Shown piece after piece: positions 24,761-33,509 of a stretch of 64,000 nucleotides of DNA. The stretch spans positions 165,788 through 229,787 of the forward strand of contig DFCS01000051.1 in NCBI GenBank assembly GCA_002367105.1. Reading direction: 5' to 3'. Within the stretch, counting starts at the first letter, position 1; each line of letters begins with the position of its first letter. Below the pieces are notes generated by a model. It was given only the letters and a program-made list of their open reading frames with translations. It ran no database searches and had not been told where the DNA came from. Position numbers and translations under genes: made by a program. This DNA is from Hungatella sp. UBA3048 (GTDB taxonomy: Bacteria > Bacillota > Clostridia > Lachnospirales > Lachnospiraceae).

Positions 24761-25456
24761 ATGGAAAAAGAATATATAAAAATAGAAAATATCCCTGCAA
24801 TATTGTGGGGAACAAAATCGAATAGCATATACATATATGTTCATGGTAAGAATGCAAATAAGGAAGAAGCAAATAGTTTTGCGGAAAAGGCAGTTAAAAA
24901 AGGCTTTCAAGTTCTTAGTTTTGATTTGCCCGAACATGGTGAACGAATAAATGAAAACTATCCTTGTGTGGTCTGGAATGGGATTCACGATTTGAATATA
25001 ATAGGAGCGTATGTCCAAGAGAGATGGATTGACATTTACTTGTTTGGCAGTAGCTTAGGCGCATATTTTAGTCTGCTTGCGTACAAAGATATGCCGCTTA
25101 AAAAATGCCTGTTTCTGTCCCCTATACTTAACATGGAACACTTAATACAAAATATGATGAAGTGGTTTAGCGTCAGCGAAGAAGCACTGAAGGAAACGCA
25201 AGAAATTCAAACGCCAATAGGCGAAAATCTAAACTGGGATTATTATTGTTATGTGAGAAACAACCCCATTGACAGATGGAATGTATCAACGGCGATTTTA
25301 TTCGGTTCAGAGGATAATCTAACTGAGCGTGAAATAGTTGAAGATTTTGCAAAACGGTTTGTCTGTGATTTAACCGTTTTAGATGGTGGTGAACACTGGT
25401 TTCATACGGAGAAGCAATTAGCCATTTTAGATAAATGGCTTGATAAACAGATATAG
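24761..25456 (+). CDS. Alpha/beta hydrolase
   Basis: The 231-residue cytoplasmic protein has the alpha/beta-hydrolase pattern. An oxyanion-type strand YIYVHGKNAN is followed by VLSFDLPEHGE, then the nucleophile elbow FGSSLGAYFS. The acid lies in ILFGSEDNLTER and the catalytic His in DGGEHWFHTE. It is short, without a lid domain. AAGGAG precedes the ATG. The position among single genes gives no substrate; acyl esters are a guess. Confidence 0.85.
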   Translation: MEKEYIKIENIPAILWGTKSNSIYIYVHGKNANKEEANSFAEKAVKKGFQVLSFDLPEHGERINENYPCVVWNGIHDLNIIGAYVQERWIDIYLFGSSLGAYFSLLAYKDMPLKKCLFLSPILNMEHLIQNMMKWFSVSEEALKETQEIQTPIGENLNWDYYCYVRNNPIDRWNVSTAILFGSEDNLTEREIVEDFAKRFVCDLTVLDGGEHWFHTEKQLAILDKWLDKQI

Positions 25457-25681
25457 AGATTCTTTTAGCCCGTCGCAAGCAAATTGCAGGATTTAGTATC
25501 AAAATAGTATCACAGGAAGCTTTTTAATGCAGTTATACCTTCATTTATAATGATTCTCAATAAGTTTTTTACTTTTCTCTTACAAATCAAAAAACGACAA
25601 AATAACAGGTGCACAATTTGCATTAATCTAGTATAATATCTGTATATTGGAATACAACCGCTTTTGCAAAGGAGGAAATAT

Positions 25682-26812
25682 ATGGGAACTACAGACAACA
25701 GTTTCTTGCTAAGAATCCAGCAGGGTCAAAGGGAAACGGAAAAGCTCATGAGCCAGAAGCAATATAACATGGCTATGATCAAAGCCCGGCAAACCCTGGA
25801 ATATATGGTTAATTATCTTGGAGAAAGGGCTCTGATTGTGGAAGGCGATCTGGCGGACAGCATAGACCAGCTATTTGAAGGACGCTTTATTTCTCAGGCT
25901 GCCAAAGACCACTATCACAGGATCCGCGTGCTGGGGAACAAGGCAGTCCACGAAGGAGATGACAGTCCCTATGATGCCAACGAAGCCTTCCAGCTTCTGT
26001 CTCAGGAAGTCAATACCTTTGCAAACTCTCATAATAGAGGAAACCAGGGGGGAACCCCAATCAATAAACGTCCTGCGGACGTCAGGACCATGTCCTCCGC
26101 TCCCAGGAATAACCCTCCTCGAAGCAGTGCTCAAAGAAATGAATCCCAGGGAACAGGAAATCAAAGAAGCAACGGCGCAAGGACTGCGCCTTTAAGAACC
26201 CAGGAGCATGCAGGCAGCACCGGGCGCACTGGATCCAGACCGGATGGGACAAGGCCCGGACAAAGGCCTGCCCAGAAAAACGTTTCCAGAAGCGGCCAGA
26301 GGCCAGCATCACACAGCAGAAGCCGGAGGCGCTCCAAGAAGAAAGGTTTTGATCCGTACGAACTGCTGAAACCAGCCCTCATCTTTTTGGTTCTTCTTAT
26401 ACTTGTCCTGATCATCGTAAAGGTGATCCCAGGAAAGAATTCAAAAAAAGAGCCAACAACTGCCGAAACGACTGCTGAGGTAACTACCGAAGCCATGACA
26501 AGTGCCGAAACTTCCGCAGAGCCTACGGAACCAGAGACAGAAGCGCCTAAAATTTATACCACCAAAAGCAAGCTTAATGTCCGCTCTGAGCCTTCTACCG
26601 ACGGTGCTAAGCTTGGAAGCCTTGCTTCCGGTACGGTGGTGGAATATGTAAAGACTTATGACGACAAATGGACGGTTATTATGTTTGAAGGAACAGAGGC
26701 TTATATTGCCACCGAATTCCTGACCGAATCAGAAGGTGAGACAGGAACGGGCACAGTGGAGTCTACCTCTGCCGCGGAGAATGCAGCTACAACAACAGCC
26801 GCAGCCCCGTAA
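25682..26812 (+). CDS. HEPN/DUF4145-like membrane protein with extracellular SH3b domain
   Basis: The 376-residue protein has three parts. Residues 1-115 form a helical domain like DUF4145/HEPN (KLMSQKQYNMAMIKARQTLE, GNKAVHEGDDSPYDANEAFQ). A basic Arg/Gln/Ser/Asn-rich linker follows (about 120-225), then one membrane helix (about 230-248). Outside are a Thr/Glu-rich spacer and a bacterial SH3 domain (about 290-348: KLNVRSEPSTDGAKLGSL, DKWTVIMFEGTEAYI). SH3b domains bind wall peptides. The start at 25682 has AAGGAGG just upstream. Its biological role is unknown; it could link the cell wall to a cytoplasmic partner. Confidence 0.8.
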   Translation: MGTTDNSFLLRIQQGQRETEKLMSQKQYNMAMIKARQTLEYMVNYLGERALIVEGDLADSIDQLFEGRFISQAAKDHYHRIRVLGNKAVHEGDDSPYDANEAFQLLSQEVNTFANSHNRGNQGGTPINKRPADVRTMSSAPRNNPPRSSAQRNESQGTGNQRSNGARTAPLRTQEHAGSTGRTGSRPDGTRPGQRPAQKNVSRSGQRPASHSRSRRRSKKKGFDPYELLKPALIFLVLLILVLIIVKVIPGKNSKKEPTTAETTAEVTTEAMTSAETSAEPTEPETEAPKIYTTKSKLNVRSEPSTDGAKLGSLASGTVVEYVKTYDDKWTVIMFEGTEAYIATEFLTESEGETGTGTVESTSAAENAATTTAAAP

Positions 26813-26825
26813 AGAAACCGTTAAG

Positions 26826-26872
26826 AAAAGCGAAGAAACCAGGGAAAATTTTCCCTGATCTTCGCTTTTTTC
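26826..26872 (+). terminator. Rho-independent terminator
   Basis: AAAAGCGAAGA pairs with TCTTCGCTTTT, enclosing a second stem CAGGGAAAA/TTTTCCCTG, followed by Ts. It closes the SH3b gene before the V-ATPase operon. Confidence 0.88.
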
Positions 26873-27043
26873 TATTGATCATGCATAGCTAAAGCCTCAT
26901 TGTCGTAATCTATATTTATGTTAAAAATATATTAATATTGGGTTTTTTTACAAACATCCTATGGTATTTTTTTCAAATTGTAGTATCATTATAAATCAAG
27001 CACTATATTTTTAAAGAAATTATTACAAAAAGGAGGGCTCAGT

Positions 27044-27355
27044 ATGGATACTGTAATCGAAAAAATATCCGAAATTGAATCGGCAGCGGCTTCTATCATG
27101 AATGATGCCAATGAGCGCAAAAAGGCGTTTGCCGAAGATATGGAAGAACAGACCGCTGAATTTGATGACCGGCTGGAAGAAGAAACCAGTAAAAAGATTG
27201 AAGAACTGCAGGCTGGCATGGAAATCAGTATGAATAACCGTCTGGAAAAACAGCGAAGCGATTCCGAAAAGGTCCTTAAAGCCATGGAACAGCGATACGA
27301 AGATCATCATACTCAATATGTGGAGAAACTATTCAATACTATGATAAAGGAGTGA
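27044..27355 (+). CDS. ntpF: V-type ATP synthase subunit G/H (peripheral stalk)
   Basis: The 103-residue protein is almost all charged helix (SIMNDANERKKAFAEDMEEQ, TSKKIEELQAG, RLEKQRSDSEKVL), as expected for the peripheral-stalk subunit that coils with subunit E. It is the first gene of the nine-gene V-ATPase operon, with AAAGGAGGG upstream of the ATG. The identification rests on length, composition and position more than on specific residues. Confidence 0.8.
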   Translation: MDTVIEKISEIESAAASIMNDANERKKAFAEDMEEQTAEFDDRLEEETSKKIEELQAGMEISMNNRLEKQRSDSEKVLKAMEQRYEDHHTQYVEKLFNTMIKE

Positions 27356-27359
27356 TCCA

Positions 27360-28406
27360 ATGGGAGATTTATTATCCTACAGCGGCATTACAACCAAAGT
27401 AAGAGCCATGGAGAGCCATCTGATCACCGACAGTCAGTTCCGCGAAATGACTGCCCTTGAAACCGTTTCTGATGCAGAGGAATATTTAAGACGTCTTCCG
27501 GCCTATGAAGGACTGTTTGCTAACCTGGAGGGTGTAGTGCTCCACCGGGGGGCCATTGAACAGCGTCTGATCCTTTCTCTGTACCAGGATTATGCAAAGC
27601 TCTACCGGTTCGCCAATTTAACCCAACGTAAATTCCTAGACCTGTATTTTATGCACTTTGAAATCGATATCCTGAAGAAATGCTTCCGCAATGCTATGGG
27701 TAAAAACCGATTAGATATCGATCTCTCTGTATTCCAGGACTTTTTTGAAAAGCATTCCCGGCTGGATTTAATTAAGCTGTCAGCAACCACGGACTTAGAA
27801 GAGTTTATAGCCAACCTGGAAGGTTCGGTCTATTATGACCTGCTGTCCCACTTAGACGACAAGGAACAGCCTACCTTGTTTGATTATGAGGTCCACTTAG
27901 ATCTTTTTTACTTTAAGACCATTTGGAAGGTCATGGGAAAATATCTTACAAGGAAGGAACAGGACCTTCTCAAACGCTGCTTTGGCAGCAAGCTGGATTT
28001 ACTTAATATCCAATGGATTTACCGATCAAAAAAATATTATCATCTGCAGCCTGCCGATATTTATACCCTTCTTATCCCCTACAATTATCATTTGAATAAG
28101 GAGCAGATTAGTAAACTGGCAGAAACAGCTACACTGGAAGAGTTCTATTCTGTATTAAAGAATACCTTTTATGGGCGGAAATCAGATCTGGAAGCCGCAG
28201 ACATGCCGGACTTGGAGCACATTACACTGGAAGTACTGGATAAAATATACAGTTCCTCCAGCCGTCAGAATCCATATTCCATTGCCATACTGAATTCCTA
28301 TCTTTATTTTAAGGAGGAAGAAATTCAAAAGATTATCACCCTCATAGAGAGCATCCGTTACCATGTAAGTCCGGATGAAATCATCTCCTATGTAGTAAAA
28401 ATGTAA
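27360..28406 (+). CDS. ntpC: V-type ATP synthase subunit C (d-type, rotor cap)
   Basis: The 348-residue protein matches the V/A-type subunit C family (YSGITTKVRAMESHLITDSQ, ETVSDAEEYLRRLPAYEGLF, RKFLDLYFMHFEIDILKKC). It caps the membrane rotor ring and couples it to the central stalk. It starts 4 bp after the previous stop, with AAAGGAG overlapping that gene's end. In the common F-I-K-E-C-G-A-B-D order this gene sits later; here it is second. Confidence 0.92.
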   Translation: MGDLLSYSGITTKVRAMESHLITDSQFREMTALETVSDAEEYLRRLPAYEGLFANLEGVVLHRGAIEQRLILSLYQDYAKLYRFANLTQRKFLDLYFMHFEIDILKKCFRNAMGKNRLDIDLSVFQDFFEKHSRLDLIKLSATTDLEEFIANLEGSVYYDLLSHLDDKEQPTLFDYEVHLDLFYFKTIWKVMGKYLTRKEQDLLKRCFGSKLDLLNIQWIYRSKKYYHLQPADIYTLLIPYNYHLNKEQISKLAETATLEEFYSVLKNTFYGRKSDLEAADMPDLEHITLEVLDKIYSSSSRQNPYSIAILNSYLYFKEEEIQKIITLIESIRYHVSPDEIISYVVKM

Positions 28407-28422
28407 AGGGGGTTGCTTTTTC

Positions 28423-30351
28423 GTGATAGAAAAGATGAAATTCTTAAGTATCACTGGGCCCAAGGAAGATATTGACCGGGTCATCGACACTTATTTATCC
28501 AAATATGAAATCCATTTGGAAAATGCCCTGTCGGAATTAAAAACGGTGAAAGACTTAAGGCCTTATATTGAAACAAATCCATACAAAGACGCTTACCAGC
28601 GTGCCATGGAGCTGGCGGAATTACTCCCTCCGGGTATTCAGCCAAGCAGCCGGAAAAAGATTCCAATCCAGCGGGCAGCCGGAATTGTCAGTGAGATCGG
28701 GGACCAGATAAAGGAGCTTACAGCAAAGGAAGAGGCCATTATATCCGAACAAAATTCCTATCAGCAGTCCCTGGATCGAATCCTTCCATTTACCGGACTT
28801 AACTATGATTTAAGCTCCATCCTTCAGTTTAAGTACATTAAATTTCGATTTGGACGGATATCCCATGAGTATTACAACAAATTTGTAAGTTATGTATATG
28901 ATACCATTGATACGGTCCTATATAAATGCCGTGAGGATAACGAATATGTCTGGCTTGTTTACTTTGTACCTGAAACCATCTCTAATCAGATTGATGCGAT
29001 TTATGCCTCCATGCGTTTTGAACGCTTCTTTTTGCCAGACGAATACAAGGGCACGCCTTTAGATGCCATTCATTTTCTGGAAGATAAGATCAGCGCTCTC
29101 CAGTCTGATATCAATGGCATACGAAAGCAGATGTCCGGATTGCTGGAATCCAGGCAGGAGGAGTTATTGACAGCACTGGATAAACTTGAAGTATTTTCTA
29201 CCAACTTTAATGTGAGAAAATTGGCCGCATGCACCAAACAGAAAGTAAACACCTTTTATATCCTTTGCGGCTGGATGAGCAACCGGGATGCGGCCGCCTT
29301 TCAGAAAGAGATCTCTAACGACGAAAAAACTTTCTGTATCTTGGAGGATGATCATAACAAAATTTTGAGCAAACCTCCCACCAAGCTTCAAAATCCCAGG
29401 CTTTTTAAGCCCTTTGAGATGTTCATACAGATGTACGGCCTGCCGGAATACAGTGAGATCGATCCCACCATATTGATCGGCATCACCTATTCCTTCCTCT
29501 TTGGCTTTATGTTCGGGGATGTGGGACAGGGAATATGCCTTCTGCTTGGAGGATTACTCCTCTACCAGCTGAAAAAGATAAATCTGGCGGCGATTATATC
29601 CTGCTGCGGTATTTTTTCAACCATATTTGGATTCCTGTTCGGCAGTGTTTTTGGATTTGAAAATATCATACAGGCCGCCTGGCTCCGTCCTCTGGAGCAT
29701 ATGACTAACCTGCCCTTTATAGGGAGACTGAATACCGTATTTATCGTAGCGGTTTCCATTGGTATGGGTATTATTTTGTTGACCATGGTCCTTAACATCA
29801 TAAACAGCATCCGCTTTCATGATCCGGAAAAGACCCTGTTTGACACAAACGGTGCGGCAGGACTTGTCTTCTATGCAAGCCTTGTGCTCACCATTGTCCT
29901 TTACATGACAAATAATCCCATTCCGGCTGCCATCCTCCTTGTTATCATGTTTGGCATCCCGCTGATCATTATGTTCTTTAAGGAACCTCTCACCAACCTG
30001 GTGGAAAAGAAAACGCAGATCATGCCAAAGGAAAAGGGCATGTTTGTGGTTCAGGGTTTCTTCGAACTGTTCGAAGTGCTTTTAAGCTATTTTTCCAACA
30101 CCCTTTCCTTTGTCCGTGTAGGGGCCTTTGCTGTCAGCCACGCGGCCATGATGGAGGTTGTCCTTATGCTGTCCGGTGTGGAAGCAGGAAACCCTAACTG
30201 GCTGGTTGTTATTCTTGGCAACTTATTCGTCTGCGGCATGGAAGGCCTGATCGTTGGGATCCAGGTTCTGCGTCTGGAATATTACGAATTATTCAGCCGA
30301 TTCTATCGTGGAACCGGCCGTGCATTTAAACCATACGGGAAGAAAATATAA
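28423..30351 (+). CDS. ntpI: V-type ATP synthase subunit I (a-type, ion channel)
   Basis: The 642-residue protein has a cytoplasmic coiled-coil N-terminal half and seven or eight helices in the C-terminal half. SFLFGFMFGDVGQGICLLLG is the family hallmark, and LSFVRVGAFAVSHAAMMEVV carries the essential channel Arg. It holds the two ion half-channels against the K ring. The start is a GTG at 28423 with a GGGGG site 10 nt upstream. Confidence 0.95.
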   Translation: MIEKMKFLSITGPKEDIDRVIDTYLSKYEIHLENALSELKTVKDLRPYIETNPYKDAYQRAMELAELLPPGIQPSSRKKIPIQRAAGIVSEIGDQIKELTAKEEAIISEQNSYQQSLDRILPFTGLNYDLSSILQFKYIKFRFGRISHEYYNKFVSYVYDTIDTVLYKCREDNEYVWLVYFVPETISNQIDAIYASMRFERFFLPDEYKGTPLDAIHFLEDKISALQSDINGIRKQMSGLLESRQEELLTALDKLEVFSTNFNVRKLAACTKQKVNTFYILCGWMSNRDAAAFQKEISNDEKTFCILEDDHNKILSKPPTKLQNPRLFKPFEMFIQMYGLPEYSEIDPTILIGITYSFLFGFMFGDVGQGICLLLGGLLLYQLKKINLAAIISCCGIFSTIFGFLFGSVFGFENIIQAAWLRPLEHMTNLPFIGRLNTVFIVAVSIGMGIILLTMVLNIINSIRFHDPEKTLFDTNGAAGLVFYASLVLTIVLYMTNNPIPAAILLVIMFGIPLIIMFFKEPLTNLVEKKTQIMPKEKGMFVVQGFFELFEVLLSYFSNTLSFVRVGAFAVSHAAMMEVVLMLSGVEAGNPNWLVVILGNLFVCGMEGLIVGIQVLRLEYYELFSRFYRGTGRAFKPYGKKI

Positions 30352-30373
30352 AAACCAAAACGGAGGTAATATT

Positions 30374-30805
30374 ATGTCAACCTTAGTAAAAATTACATTA
30401 GCAATTGCATTAACCTTAAGTATCGCCCTGCCCTTCGGAGCCTTTGCCATGGGCGCAAAAACAAAGGGCCGCTATAAAACCGCTCTTGGTATCAATACCC
30501 TATTATTTTTCGGAACCTTAATCGTATCCAGTGTATTGATGTTTAACGGCCAGGCTGCCGCTGCGGAAAGCGCCGCAGCCAGCACTGGAAGCATTGCCGG
30601 AATGGGTTATTTAGCAGCAGCCCTTTCCACAGGTCTTGCCTGTATCGGCGGCGGTATTGCCGTTTCCGCTGCTGCCAGCGCCGCTCTCGGTGCCATCAGT
30701 GAGGATGGTTCCATTCTTGGTAAATCACTGATCTTCGTAGGGCTTGCCGAAGGTGTGTGTCTGTATGGCCTGATCATCTCTTTCATGATCTTAGGTAAGC
30801 TCTAA
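30374..30805 (+). CDS. ntpK: V-type ATP synthase subunit K (rotor ring proteolipid)
   Basis: The 143-residue protein has four predicted helices, with the ion-binding carboxylate Glu126 in GLAEGVCLYGLII. GGAGG lies 7 nt before the ATG at 30374, which I chose over an upstream in-frame start inside the subunit I gene. The helix before it reads GIAVSAAASAALGA, without the Gln expected for Na+ coordination in this region of some family members, a weak hint of proton coupling. The C-terminus IGKL-like end is normal. Confidence 0.93.
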   Translation: MSTLVKITLAIALTLSIALPFGAFAMGAKTKGRYKTALGINTLLFFGTLIVSSVLMFNGQAAAAESAAASTGSIAGMGYLAAALSTGLACIGGGIAVSAAASAALGAISEDGSILGKSLIFVGLAEGVCLYGLIISFMILGKL

Positions 30806-30808
30806 TCC

Positions 30809-31117
30809 ATGAAAATGTATTTGATCAGCGACAACGTGGACACCTGGACCGGCATGAGATTAGCCGGAGTGGAGGGCGCTGTCGTTCATGAAAAGGCTGA
30901 GCTGAAACGTGAACTGGATAAAGTCCTGGCCGATAAGGAGATCGGGATCATTCTCCTGACGGAAAAGTTCGGAAAAGAGTTTCCGGACATCATCAATGAT
31001 GTGAAGTTAAACCGCAAGCTTCCATTGATCGTTGAAATCCCAGACCGCCATGGTACCGGCCGCAAGCCGAACTTTATCACAGATTATGTTAATGAAGCCA
31101 TCGGATTAAAACTATAA
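30809..31117 (+). CDS. ntpG: V-type ATP synthase subunit F (central stalk)
   Basis: The 102-residue protein has the small Rossmann-like fold of subunit F: MYLISDNVDTWTGMRLAGVE at the start and IGIILLTEKFGKEFP and LPLIVEIPDRHG later. It binds subunit D in the central shaft. It lies 3 bp after the K gene with a weak ribosome binding site, so translation is probably coupled. Confidence 0.92.
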   Translation: MKMYLISDNVDTWTGMRLAGVEGAVVHEKAELKRELDKVLADKEIGIILLTEKFGKEFPDIINDVKLNRKLPLIVEIPDRHGTGRKPNFITDYVNEAIGLKL

Positions 31118-31133
31118 GAAAGAGGTGGTCATC

Positions 31134-31736
31134 TTGACGACTGAGGAAAAATTACAGCATTTCCTGGGATTTTGCATGGAAGATGCCAGAACCCGCAGTG
31201 CAAAGATGCTTGATGAGTATATAGCTGCCTTGGAGCAGACCTTTTTAGAGCATCAGGAAGATGCAAAGCGAAGGGCTGCACACCAGGTAGCTTTGGAAAG
31301 CGAACGGATCGAACGGGAAATCAACAAAAAGCTTTCCCTGGAACAGATCGGCATGAAACGGGTCTTTGGAAAAAAACAGGATGAGCTGAAAGATAAGTTG
31401 TTTTCGGAGCTCCGGGATAAACTGGCCACATTTATGGGAACTCCTGAATATACAAAGCTTTTGGAAAAACAGATACGGGAAGCCAAGGCCCTGGCTGGAA
31501 AGGAATTCATCACCATTTACATCGACCCTGCAGATGAAGAGAAGATCAATGAACTGGCAATTTCAGGCGGCTCTGACATCCAGGTGAGCGAATACTCCTT
31601 TCTTGGAGGAACCCGGGCAGTTATCCCATCCAGGCATATTTTAATCGACAATTCATTTCAAACCAAACTGGCGGAGGCAAAACGCGACTTCCGCTTTGAT
31701 GTAAAGGATCTGATGGGAGGTACGGCTAATGACTAA
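31134..31736 (+). CDS. ntpE: V-type ATP synthase subunit E (peripheral stalk)
   Basis: The 200-residue protein has a long N-terminal helix (ALEQTFLEHQEDAKRRAAHQ) and a C-terminal globular part (EFITIYIDPADEEKINEL, YSFLGGTRAVIPSRHILIDN) that contacts subunit B. I chose the TTG at 31134: GAGGTG is 6 nt upstream, while a GTG at 31125 lies inside that site. It overlaps the subunit A gene by 8 bp. Confidence 0.9.
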   Translation: MTTEEKLQHFLGFCMEDARTRSAKMLDEYIAALEQTFLEHQEDAKRRAAHQVALESERIEREINKKLSLEQIGMKRVFGKKQDELKDKLFSELRDKLATFMGTPEYTKLLEKQIREAKALAGKEFITIYIDPADEEKINELAISGGSDIQVSEYSFLGGTRAVIPSRHILIDNSFQTKLAEAKRDFRFDVKDLMGGTAND

Positions 31737-33495
31737 TACAGGCACCATTTCCGGCATTAACGGCCCTGTCATTTATTTAAAGGGTGATTCCGGATTCCGA
31801 ATGAATGAAATGGTCTATGTAGGCGTAGACCACTTAGTCGGTGAGGTCATCGGCCTTACAGACCGCCGCACCATTGTCCAGGTATATGAGGAAACCAGCG
31901 GCTTAAAGCCGGGAGCAACGGTTACCTCCTCCGGCTTCCCCGTATCCGTTACACTGGCACCAGGCATTTTAAATAACATCTTTGACGGAATTGAGCGACC
32001 TTTAAGCGAGATCGCAAAGACCGGAGGGGCATATATTGACCGGGGGATTCATGTGGATTCCCTCGACGGAGAGAAGCTTTGGAAAACCCACATAACAGTT
32101 AAAAAAGGAGATCATCTCTTACCAGGTACCATCATTGCCGAGGTTCCTGAAACACCGGCCATCGTCCATAAGGTTATGATACCTCCTGATATGGAAGGCT
32201 ATGTCCTTGACGTGGCGGAGGATGGTTCCTATACCATATCCGATCCACTGCTGACCCTACAGCTTTTAGACGGGTCCGAAAAGAAAATTACCATGACCCA
32301 GAAGTGGCCCATCCGTGTGCCAAGACCCATATTAAAGAGGTACCCGGCGGGAAAGCCTCTTATCACCGGGCAGAGGATCATTGATACCCTGTTTCCTCTT
32401 GCTAAGGGAGGAACTGCTTGTATCCCCGGCGGTTTTGGTACAGGTAAAACCATGACCCAGCACCAGATCGCCAAGTGGTCTGATGCGGATATTATCATTT
32501 ATATTGGATGCGGGGAACGTGGCAACGAGATGACCCAGGTGCTTGAGGAATTCTCTGAACTCGTTGACCCCCGTTCCGGTAATCCACTGATGGACCGGAC
32601 CACACTGATTGCCAATACTTCAAACATGCCCGTAGCCGCCCGAGAAGCCAGCCTTTACTCCGGCCTTACCCTGGCGGAATACTACCGGGATATGGGTTAT
32701 CATGTGGCAATCATGGCAGACTCCACCTCTAGGTGGGCCGAGGCCTTAAGAGAGTTGTCCGGGCGTCTGGAAGAAATGCCTGCGGAAGAAGGCTTCCCGG
32801 CTTATTTGGCCTCCCGTCTATCAGCCTTCTATGAAAGGGCCGGGATGATTCAGAATTTAAACGGAACCGAAGGCTCAGTCACCATCATCGGAGCCGTATC
32901 CCCTCAGGGAGGCGACTTCTCCGAGCCGGTAACCCAGAACACCAAGCGTTTTGTCCGCTGCTTCTGGGGCCTGGACCGAAACCTGGCAAACGAACGCCAT
33001 TTCCCGGCCATTCACTGGCTCAGCAGTTATTCTGAATATCTGACTGATTTAGCACCCTGGTACGTGGAAAAAGTGGATAAGAAATTTGTGGACTACAGAA
33101 ACCGTCTGGTTTTCCTGCTGACTCAGGAAAGCAGCCTGATGGAGATCGTAAAGCTGATCGGCGGTGACATGCTTCCTGATGACCAGAAGCTCATACTGGA
33201 AATCTCAAAGGTGATCAGGATCGGATTTTTACAGCAGAACGCATTCCATAAGGACGATACCTGTGTCCCTATGGAAAAACAGTTTAAAATGATGGATCTA
33301 ATTCTTTATTTATATAAGAAATCCCGTTCCCTGGTTTCCATGGGAATGCCTATGTCCGTATTAAAAGAGGATCCGATCTTTGATAAGATCATTTCCATTA
33401 AATATGATGTACCTAACGACAGACTTGATATGTTTGATGACTACAAAAAGCAGGTAGATGCCTTCTATGATTCCGTCATCGAACGCAATGCATAG
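31729..33495 (+). CDS. ntpA: V-type ATP synthase catalytic subunit A
   Basis: The 588-residue protein is the nucleotide-hydrolysing subunit. The P-loop GGFGTGKT is at residues 234-241, followed by IYIGCGERGNEM with the catalytic Glu. MADSTSRWAEALRE and GDFSEPVTQNTKRFVRCFWG are family signatures. The A-type insert lies before the P-loop. GGAGG precedes the ATG, which overlaps the end of subunit E. All active-site residues look intact. Confidence 0.97.
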   Translation: MTNTGTISGINGPVIYLKGDSGFRMNEMVYVGVDHLVGEVIGLTDRRTIVQVYEETSGLKPGATVTSSGFPVSVTLAPGILNNIFDGIERPLSEIAKTGGAYIDRGIHVDSLDGEKLWKTHITVKKGDHLLPGTIIAEVPETPAIVHKVMIPPDMEGYVLDVAEDGSYTISDPLLTLQLLDGSEKKITMTQKWPIRVPRPILKRYPAGKPLITGQRIIDTLFPLAKGGTACIPGGFGTGKTMTQHQIAKWSDADIIIYIGCGERGNEMTQVLEEFSELVDPRSGNPLMDRTTLIANTSNMPVAAREASLYSGLTLAEYYRDMGYHVAIMADSTSRWAEALRELSGRLEEMPAEEGFPAYLASRLSAFYERAGMIQNLNGTEGSVTIIGAVSPQGGDFSEPVTQNTKRFVRCFWGLDRNLANERHFPAIHWLSSYSEYLTDLAPWYVEKVDKKFVDYRNRLVFLLTQESSLMEIVKLIGGDMLPDDQKLILEISKVIRIGFLQQNAFHKDDTCVPMEKQFKMMDLILYLYKKSRSLVSMGMPMSVLKEDPIFDKIISIKYDVPNDRLDMFDDYKKQVDAFYDSVIERNA

Positions 33496-33509
33496 GAAGG
33501 AGGCAGGCT

